Origin: Pleodorina starrii
Taxonomy: Eukaryota > Chlorophyta > Chlorophyceae > Chlamydomonadales > Volvocaceae
Length of the DNA stretch: 64,000 nucleotides
Direction of reading: 5' to 3'
Assembly (NCBI GenBank): GCA_030267565.1
Contig: BRXU01000067.1
Location: 62,001-126,000 of the forward strand
Below are positions 58,141 to 64,000 of the stretch, piece after piece (within the stretch, counting starts at the first letter, position 1; every line of letters starts with the position of its first letter). The notes under the pieces were generated by a model. That model was not told where the DNA came from. It saw only the letters and a list, made by a program, of their open reading frames with translations, and did no database searches. The position numbers and the translations under genes were made by a program.

Positions 58141-58427
58141 CGACGCCGACGGTCTTGATCGTCATCGACGCTGGAAGCTAGAAGGACAGGTGTCCGGGGC
58201 TGCAGACCCGGCCACTCTGTCCTCAGCACATTCCACCCTGGCACGCGGCCCTTACACACGGCGCTTCACATCTTCAACATTGCATCAGGGGCTCGGCTTA
58301 CGGGACGCACGCCACCGCAGCCATCGCCGCAGCGCCCGCAGCGGAGGCCGCTATCAAGCATCGACAGAAGACCGCCAAGTAAAAACGAAAGCCACACTGT
58401 GGCCGGCCCTCGTCGGCGGGACAGCCA

Positions 58428-59006
58428 CTATGGGTTCCGGGCCAGGGACCGGTAGAGCGTGGAACGGTCGATACCCAGCTGACGGGCCACCTGAGCCTTG
58501 GGTACCCCTATTTCGATCAACTCGGACGCCTGAGCCAACTGCTCCGCGGTGAGCTTCCGCGCCCGGCCTCGATAGACGCCGCGGGCCTTGGCGGCACGGA
58601 TACCCTCGGCCTGCCGTTCCCTGGTGATCGCCCGCTCCAGCTGGGCGAAAGAGGCCATGATGTTCAGCTGGAACTCCGCGAACGGATCAGCATCACCAGG
58701 CTGAAAGGACACCCGCTCGTGGACGAACTCCACCACCACACCTTTGGCCACCAGCTCCCCCACGATTTGATTCAGATCCACGACCGAGCGGGCCAGCCGG
58801 TCCATCGAGGAGACCACGACCGTATCCCCGGCTCGGGAGTAGCCGATCAGGTCTGCCAAGGCCGTGCGCCCCTCGCGCTTGGCCCCGGACTGCTTCTCCT
58901 CGAATACCCTGTTCACCTCGCCCAGAGCGGTCAGCTGCCGGCCAAGGTTCTGGTCGGTGCTCGACACTCGGGCGTACCCGATTCGCTGCCCTGCATGTTG
59001 CGCCAT
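58428..59006 (-). CDS. Serine recombinase (resolvase/invertase)
   Basis: ATG 59006 (MAQHAGQRIGYARVSS) is chosen over 59024. The 192-residue protein has the catalytic Ser in YARVSSTDQN, the DRLARS motif, the long E-helix (FAQLERAITRERQAEGI), and a C-terminal helix-turn-helix (VPKAQVARQLGIDRSTLYRSL). The full length fits Tn3-type resolvases. It may resolve plasmid multimers or belong to a lost transposon. An inverted repeat TTTGCA/TGCAAA lies just upstream (59016-59036). Confidence 0.9.
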   Translation of the reverse strand: MAQHAGQRIGYARVSSTDQNLGRQLTALGEVNRVFEEKQSGAKREGRTALADLIGYSRAGDTVVVSSMDRLARSVVDLNQIVGELVAKGVVVEFVHERVSFQPGDADPFAEFQLNIMASFAQLERAITRERQAEGIRAAKARGVYRGRARKLTAEQLAQASELIEIGVPKAQVARQLGIDRSTLYRSLARNP

Positions 59007-59161
59007 ATCTAGAGCTTTGCACATATCTGTTGCAAAAATCAGAAAATGACCCTATAGCTACGCGAAGTGGTGGGCATTAGCACTGTTGCGCTGGGGTATA
59101 CCTCGTGAAACAGACATGTGGCTGTAAGCCAAGCCCTTAAAGCGACACTCTTGGGGGGCGC

Positions 59162-59707
59162 TTACTTCGTCGCTGACAGTTGTTGCTTGGGCCACAACGT
59201 GTAGCTGATCGCCCAGATGAGGTCGAGCACGAACCAGATGCCGAGGATCGGGAAGATGCCTTGCAGTGCGCCGGTCCTGCGGGGGTCGGCGACAATGGCG
59301 ATGAGCAGCCACAGGATGCCGGCGGTGATTGCGACCGCGACACCAGTGCGGGCGGCATCTTTCCAGGACTCTCGGGTGTACACCGGGCCGTAGCGCTTGA
59401 CTGGAGCGGGGCCGTGGGCGAAGCGATAGGCGAAGTGCCCATCGGCCCATCTGACCATCTTGTGCCCGTAGGCAACCGAGACTCCTAGATATAGAGCGGC
59501 CAGTCCATGGAAGAAGCTGGCGGTGCCCCCGGCTTGCAGGTTGATGATCACCGCGGTGAGCAGCACCAGGTCGACCACCGGCGTCATGGCCAGCAGGACG
59601 GTACCGGTGCGTCGTCGTCGCAGGACGTATCGGGCGACCAGGCCGAGGACCACGAAAACCCAGAAGCCGATCTCGCACGCGATGATGATCGCCAGAATCG
59701 GGTCCAC
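59162..59707 (-). CDS. YmcC-like integral membrane protein
   Basis: GTG 59707 (MDPILAIIIACEIGFW) has GGAGA six bases upstream; the frame is open far beyond it across the TetR gene, which is chance. The 181-residue protein has about five spans and the segments ACEIGFWVFVVLGLVARYVL, TPVVDLVLL and AYGHKMVRWADGHFAYRF, which I recall from Bacillus YmcC. It is divergent from a TetR regulator with a shared operator. Function unknown; small exporters or membrane stress proteins are typical TetR targets. Confidence 0.7.
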   Translation of the reverse strand: MDPILAIIIACEIGFWVFVVLGLVARYVLRRRRTGTVLLAMTPVVDLVLLTAVIINLQAGGTASFFHGLAALYLGVSVAYGHKMVRWADGHFAYRFAHGPAPVKRYGPVYTRESWKDAARTGVAVAITAGILWLLIAIVADPRRTGALQGIFPILGIWFVLDLIWAISYTLWPKQQLSATK

Positions 59708-59752
59708 GGTCTTCTCCAGAAGTAGCACAACTGTGTCAGTAAGAAGTGAGAT

Positions 59753-59768
59753 TAGCACGGGCGTGCTA
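59753..59768. promoter_or_regulatory. TetR operator between divergent genes
   Basis: TAGCACG-GG-CGTGCTA is a perfect 7-bp dyad 11 bases ahead of the TetR start and 45 bases ahead of the membrane-protein start, positioned to block both promoters. Confidence 0.65.
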
Positions 59769-59779
59769 GTTTGTGGTGC

Positions 59780-60373
59780 ATGCCTCGGAAGATCGATCGC
59801 GACCAACGCAAGGCGCAGCTGGCGGAAGCGGTCTGGCGGATCATTCTGGCCCGAGGCGTCGGTGCGGTCTCGGTGCGCTCTGTTGCAGAAGAGGCCGGCG
59901 TGGCTGTCGGTTCGCTGCGGCACGTGTTCCCCACCCGGGCCGAGCTGTTGGAGTTCTCGGCCGAACTCATGGTGCAACGGGCGAGAGAACGCATTCGTGC
60001 CCTTCCCCGCTCGGAGGATCATCAGCAGTACGCGCTGGACGTCCTTCTGCAGTTGTTGCCGCTGGAGCCGGACAGCAGGGCGGAGTTGGAGGTCAATATC
60101 GCCCTCATCGCCGAGGCGCCGGCGTTGCCGGAACTGGTGACGATCAGGAACCACGCTTACCAACAGTTGGGAGAGGCCTGCACTCAGCTCGTGGAGCTCC
60201 TGGTGCAACGGCCACGTGATGGGCAGGTCCTCGGCCAGGCGCGCCGACTGCACGCGCTCATCGATGGGCTGGCGCTCCACCTGCTGATGCAATCCGCCTC
60301 GGAGGACAACGCCTGGGCGGTCGATATTCTGCGCGACGAACTCGCGCGCATCACCCCAGAGATCTCCGGCTGA
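59780..60373 (+). CDS. TetR-family regulator
   Basis: ATG 59780 (MPRKIDRDQRKAQL) is chosen. The 197-residue protein has the TetR helix-turn-helix (VSVRSVAEEAGVAVGSLRHVFPTRAELL) and a C-terminal ligand-binding region (PDSRAELEVNIALIAEA ... ALIDGLALHLLM). No ribosome binding site is visible, so it may be leaderless, which is frequent in actinobacteria. It likely represses itself and the YmcC-like gene. Confidence 0.88.
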   Translation: MPRKIDRDQRKAQLAEAVWRIILARGVGAVSVRSVAEEAGVAVGSLRHVFPTRAELLEFSAELMVQRARERIRALPRSEDHQQYALDVLLQLLPLEPDSRAELEVNIALIAEAPALPELVTIRNHAYQQLGEACTQLVELLVQRPRDGQVLGQARRLHALIDGLALHLLMQSASEDNAWAVDILRDELARITPEISG

Positions 60374-60443
60374 GGGACGTACGAAGCGCTATCGCAGTGG
60401 AGTGCCCCCCGGTAAGGGAAAGCGCAGGAAGGTTGTCGACACC

Positions 60444-61346
60444 ATGGTGCACCTGAGCGATGATCCACGATCGGGCGAGGACCACACCGGAGCAGCGCAA
60501 CCGAGTTGGCTCGGTCCGGTACTGCTCGTGGTCTCCGCCCTGCTAAGTGTGGGCAGCATCGTCACGGTCATGCTTCTGCTACCTGGCGGGACCCCCACAT
60601 CCCTGGATCCCGGGGCGCCGACGATGCCGAACTGGGCCATCGTTCTGCCGCCTGCGGTGGGAGTTCTCCTGGCGCTGGTGCTGCCGTGGCGACCGGCGCC
60701 CATGCCTGCGGTCCCGGTGCGGCGGAGCCGACTCCTCCTGACAACGGCCGTCATGTTGGTGCTCCTCGTGGCTTTCAGCCTCGCTGCCGGTCTGGTGCCG
60801 TTGCGTGGGGAGGAGTACGTCCTCGGCAAGTTCGTGCTGCTGCTGCTCGTCCCCGGAGTGCTGCTGCTCCTGGTGCGTCACTCGGTGGAATTGATGACCC
60901 GCTCCGGGGTGTGGCGGTGGTGGGCGCCGCTGCTGGTCATTGCAGTCTGGTTCTACCTCTCCCAGTTAGCGCCGTGGAATCCACGCTATGGCCCCGGGAA
61001 CATCGATCCGGTCTATCTCATCATCGCTGCCCTGGCCACGGCCATCACCGCCGGCGTTGGCGAGGAGCTCTTCTTTCGCCGGTGGCTCCAAACACGCTTG
61101 GAAGCGATCCTCGGGGCCTGGGCGGGCATTGGGGTGACCTCCGTCCTGTTCGGGCTGATGCACCTGGGCAGCCATGGCACCGGCGAGGTGCTGGTAGACG
61201 TCGCGCGGGTGATCGCGATCCAGGGCACCTTCGGCTGGTTCCTCGGCGTGCTGTGGTGGCGCTACCGGAATCTGACGCTGATCATCGGTGCCCACCTACT
61301 CAGCAACGGATGGGGTGTCATCGCCTACCTCATGGCACAGAGCTGA
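60444..61346 (+). CDS. CPBP-family intramembrane metalloprotease
   Basis: ATG 60444 follows AGGAAGG at 11 bases; GTG 60402 is less likely. The 300-residue protein has about eight spans and the CPBP motifs GEELFFRRWL (EExxxR), LFGLMHL and IGAHLLSNG. These are the glutamate and histidines of Abi/CAAX-type proteases. Members process membrane proteins or confer bacteriocin self-immunity. It may share a transcript with the TetR gene. Confidence 0.87.
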   Translation: MVHLSDDPRSGEDHTGAAQPSWLGPVLLVVSALLSVGSIVTVMLLLPGGTPTSLDPGAPTMPNWAIVLPPAVGVLLALVLPWRPAPMPAVPVRRSRLLLTTAVMLVLLVAFSLAAGLVPLRGEEYVLGKFVLLLLVPGVLLLLVRHSVELMTRSGVWRWWAPLLVIAVWFYLSQLAPWNPRYGPGNIDPVYLIIAALATAITAGVGEELFFRRWLQTRLEAILGAWAGIGVTSVLFGLMHLGSHGTGEVLVDVARVIAIQGTFGWFLGVLWWRYRNLTLIIGAHLLSNGWGVIAYLMAQS

Positions 61347-61504
61347 GGGGTTGGGGCTGGGTAGCAACCGGGCAGCTCGCATCACGCGCATTAAACAGGC
61401 TGCACCCGTTAATGTCGCCGTGTCTGAGGGTCTGGCCTGCGAATCACTGAGCCGCCTTGGCGGATCGTGCAGTGGAGCGGGCCGGCAGAACCTAAGCTCC
61501 AGCC

Positions 61505-61942
61505 ATGAGCACCCCAGCACCGGACCATCCCCGGCCGGCCCATGAGAGCGCTTCGAGGACCGGTCTCGGGACCAGTGGCTGGATTGTCGTCAATTGGCTC
61601 GTCGCAATAGCGGGGCTGCTGCTGTGGTGCTTCAACCAGGTCCTGCACGTGCTAACCATCTGGGGTGGTCCGCAGTACGTCTGCTTGACTCAGGGGCCAC
61701 CGAAGCGTGCCCAGGAGATAGGAGCGGTGGGGGAAGGACTCATCACGGCAGAAAGCACGTTCTTCCCGCCGACCTTCGTTTGCGGCTACCCCGATCAATA
61801 CGGTGGGCGACCCATAATCTTTGTCGACATGTATCCGGTCGGGCCGTGGATCTTCTGGTTCGCTCTGGTCGTGTTCGCCGTGGCCACGGTGCTTGCTCTC
61901 ACCCTCCGGCGACGGGTGCAATCGGGAGTATCCCGCCCTTGA
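61505..61942 (+). CDS. Two-span membrane protein of unknown function
   Basis: The 145-residue protein has a polar N-terminus, a span at about 27-47 (VVNWLVAIAGLLLWCFNQVL), and an extracytoplasmic loop with two Cys (YVCLTQG, FVCGYP). A second span lies at about 113-133, followed by an RRR tail. The pattern suggests a disulphide-bonded external loop. Family not recognised. Confidence 0.6.
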   Translation: MSTPAPDHPRPAHESASRTGLGTSGWIVVNWLVAIAGLLLWCFNQVLHVLTIWGGPQYVCLTQGPPKRAQEIGAVGEGLITAESTFFPPTFVCGYPDQYGGRPIIFVDMYPVGPWIFWFALVVFAVATVLALTLRRRVQSGVSRP

Positions 61943-62210
61943 TATGACCCGAGGGCCCCACCTTCCAAAATCAGGTAGTCGTCATACGGATGGCCGGGCA
62001 CCGAAGGGGACGAGGGCCGTCGACTGCCCAGGGCAGGCCCTCCTACCTGTCCGCACTTCGAGTAAATGTTGCTTTGGAGTATGTCCAGTGCAACGCCGTG
62101 CGAGACACGAAAAGGACACGCCTGATTAGCTTTCCTTCGCCTCCCGTAGCGGACGCAGCCGCTCTGCCACCCTTGGGCTAGAAGAAAAAACCATGGGGAG
62201 GAGCGTGGCA

Positions 62211-64000
62211 GTGGCACCACGAATCGAGTCACTGAGTGTCCAGAATCTGCGTTCCATTGGCGAAGACCGGGTGACGATCAAGTTCCCCAGTAGCGGCACT
62301 CTCGTGCTCCTCGGCGAGAACAACGCAGGCAAGAGCAATATTACACGTGCGCTCGACATCCTTTTCGGGGAGTATTGGCCCGGGAACCGCAAGTTGGAAG
62401 ACCATGACTTCCATGGTCGAGACAGTGATGGAATTGCTGTAGATGTGGGGGCTACGGTCTCGGGAATGTCCTGCCCGTACTGCCGAAGTGGCGACGTGAG
62501 GCACTTTAGATGGACATACGACCCGCAGAAACCCGCACCGGACGGAAACCCGGTCACATACCGATTCGCCTGCAGTAATCAACATTGCTCAAAAACTTTC
62601 GTAAACGGAGCAATGCGCTCTACTCTATCGGCGGCCGTACTGGATGCGGACCGGCGATTGAACTACCAGTTGAGCTATACGAGCAAGTATACAATGCTGT
62701 CCAAAATGATGCATAGATTTCATGAACGCCTACTCGATGCCCCGACAAGAAAACAGCAACTTGCCGACATTTTTGCAAATCTACTTAAGGAGTTTGACGG
62801 AGTTCCAGAGTTTGCAAGTTTCAAAAAACTGCTTGCAGAAACAGCAGAGGACTTTGGTCAGAACTTGCCCTATCGGCTCGACGTTGACTTCAGCGCCTAC
62901 GACCCGAGCAACTTCTTCCGGTCACTCCGGGTTCATCCGACGCTTTCCGGGGAAGTGCGAAGCTTCGACGAGCTCGGCACCGGCCAGTCTCAGGTCCTTG
63001 CACTGGCCTTCGCCTACGCCTATGCAATGGCGTACGGCCAATCTGAAGGAACGATCCTGGTTATCGACGAACCGGAAGCAAATCTACACCCATTGGCCCA
63101 GCAATGGCTTGCTACTCGGCTGAACGCCTTGTCCGCACCGGGGCTTCAAGTAGTTATCACCACCCACTCACCGCACTTCGTAGACTTAGCTCGACCAGAG
63201 AACTTGGTCATGGTAAGCAAGGGTCCAGATGGCGCGACCCAGGCGATTCAACACTCCCCTCAACAACTTTGTGCCGCCCTTGTAGAAAGTGGTGCTAATT
63301 CAGAGCGAACCAACCCCATGACTGTCGGACCATTTTATGCAGCAGGTGCCACGACGGAAATTATAGGTGGGCTATTTGCTCGTCGATGCGTACTGGTAGA
63401 AGGCCTCACTGAAGCTCTTGCCCTTCCTGAGCTGCTTCGCGCACGTGGCTTAGACGTACTGAAGGAGGGCATTGCTGTTGTCTCGACGGAAGGCATTGGC
63501 AATATTGCCAAGTGGTACAGGTTTTACACCGCATTCGGCATCGAGTGCTTTTGCATATTTGATACCGATTCAGACAAGAGTGGAAGAGATGCGAGAAACC
63601 TTCTCACCAAGCGCCTTGATATTGCTTTGGCATTGAATTACGAGGGTGATCCTGCAGAAATGGCGAAAATATGGGGCGGCTTCCTGAATACTGACCAAAA
63701 CTTTGCCATAATGGACCCCAATTTTGAGGGTGCAATGCAAAAACTTTTCGGCACTGAATGGATCAGACTCCATGATGAAGCTGTCGAATTTGTGGGAGAA
63801 TCTAAGCCACTACGAGCTCGATATGCAACTCAGCGGATCAAGCAACAGTATTTCGCCGGAGAACCTGGCAAAAAGATTGATGCCTTGGTTCATAGAATTC
63901 GAGGGAAGGATGGGGGAGGACTAGGCGACAACGGAGCCGAAAACCCCTGGGCTGCAAACTTTTCAGAAAGCTCAGTTTGGGACCCTTGGAAAGGTGATGA
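62211..64000 (+). CDS. OLD-family ATP-dependent endonuclease with Cys4 insertion, 3' partial
   Basis: GTG 62211 (MAPRIESLSVQNLRSIG) has GGGGAGGAG seven bases upstream; ATG 62193 is an alternative. The frame stays open to the window end (596 codons). Walker A LGENNAGKSN lies near residue 34, the ABC signature region is FDELGTGQSQ, Walker B is VIDEPEANLHP and the switch is VITTHSPHF. The TOPRIM nuclease follows: VEGLTE near residue 397 and FDTDSDKSG near 450. CPYCRSGD and CSNQHCSKTF inside the ATPase domain make a four-Cys zinc-ribbon-like insert. Composition is less GC-rich than the core. Confidence 0.85.
   Translation, partial: MAPRIESLSVQNLRSIGEDRVTIKFPSSGTLVLLGENNAGKSNITRALDILFGEYWPGNRKLEDHDFHGRDSDGIAVDVGATVSGMSCPYCRSGDVRHFRWTYDPQKPAPDGNPVTYRFACSNQHCSKTFVNGAMRSTLSAAVLDADRRLNYQLSYTSKYTMLSKMMHRFHERLLDAPTRKQQLADIFANLLKEFDGVPEFASFKKLLAETAEDFGQNLPYRLDVDFSAYDPSNFFRSLRVHPTLSGEVRSFDELGTGQSQVLALAFAYAYAMAYGQSEGTILVIDEPEANLHPLAQQWLATRLNALSAPGLQVVITTHSPHFVDLARPENLVMVSKGPDGATQAIQHSPQQLCAALVESGANSERTNPMTVGPFYAAGATTEIIGGLFARRCVLVEGLTEALALPELLRARGLDVLKEGIAVVSTEGIGNIAKWYRFYTAFGIECFCIFDTDSDKSGRDARNLLTKRLDIALALNYEGDPAEMAKIWGGFLNTDQNFAIMDPNFEGAMQKLFGTEWIRLHDEAVEFVGESKPLRARYATQRIKQQYFAGEPGKKIDALVHRIRGKDGGGLGDNGAENPWAANFSESSVWDPWKGD

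Noticed and set aside
59708..60292. Upstream extension of the YmcC-like frame
   Set aside because: It runs antisense through the TetR gene and the operator; a good ribosome binding site supports GTG 59707.

Overview
The window is high-GC actinobacterial DNA, most likely a large conjugative plasmid (or plasmid-derived element) from a Micrococcaceae-like host such as Micrococcus, Kocuria or Arthrobacter. The reasons are GC-rich codon use, a plasmid-type lsr2, an actinobacterial LexA box ahead of umuDC, an SCO6880/VirB4/VirD4 conjugation operon of actinobacterial type, a MobF relaxase, a Rep-like protein and two partition loci. The genus is inference, since no rRNA or housekeeping gene is present. 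Both window edges cut genes, so the replicon is larger than 64 kb. No tRNA, rRNA or CRISPR array was seen.

Layout. 1-9.9 kb is a defence island: an AAA ATPase plus TOPRIM pair, a decayed ISL3-type IS, a DUF4365-like nuclease with a membrane-anchored partner, an Mrr-like nuclease and a complete type III restriction-modification system. 10.2-13.3 kb holds lsr2 and two partition loci; one has lost the ParA P-loop, the other is intact and flanked by repeat clusters. 13.4-15.5 kb is an SOS-controlled umuDC operon, with a 49-residue unknown protein gene diverging from the same LexA box. 15.6-17.5 kb is a GmrSD-like type IV restriction enzyme. 17.6-19.3 kb is a Rep candidate preceded by a CopG-like repressor. 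19.4-22.0 kb is a four-gene ImmA / membrane / membrane / DNA-binding operon framed by copies of one palindrome.

22.5-35.8 kb is a tightly overlapping 12-gene conjugation operon (cell-wall hydrolase, lipoprotein, MinD-like ATPase, pilin-like, VirB6-like, SCO6880, VirB4-like, VirD4-like, DUF4913). 36-38.4 kb is an AT-rich insert with a secreted FN3-like protein and a small membrane protein. 38.8-43.8 kb is the MobF relaxase-helicase and an oriT candidate rich in inverted repeats.

44.2-55.8 kb is bracketed by two inverted, diverged copies of one IS5-type element. Between them lie a DUF3883 nuclease, a row of small membrane proteins with an HNH endonuclease, a recombinase remnant, a large secreted coiled-coil protein with an adjacent sortase-like gene, and a paralogue of the AT-rich island membrane protein. 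55.9-61.9 kb carries small accessory genes: a TipA-like MerR regulator, a serine recombinase, a TetR / YmcC-like pair and a CPBP protease. 62.2 kb to the end is an OLD-family nuclease with an extra Cys4 segment, cut by the window edge.

Taken together, Rep, Par and CopG would maintain the replicon, the relaxase and T4SS would transfer it, Lsr2 may silence its AT-rich cargo, and at least six separate nuclease systems could exclude phage or competing plasmids.
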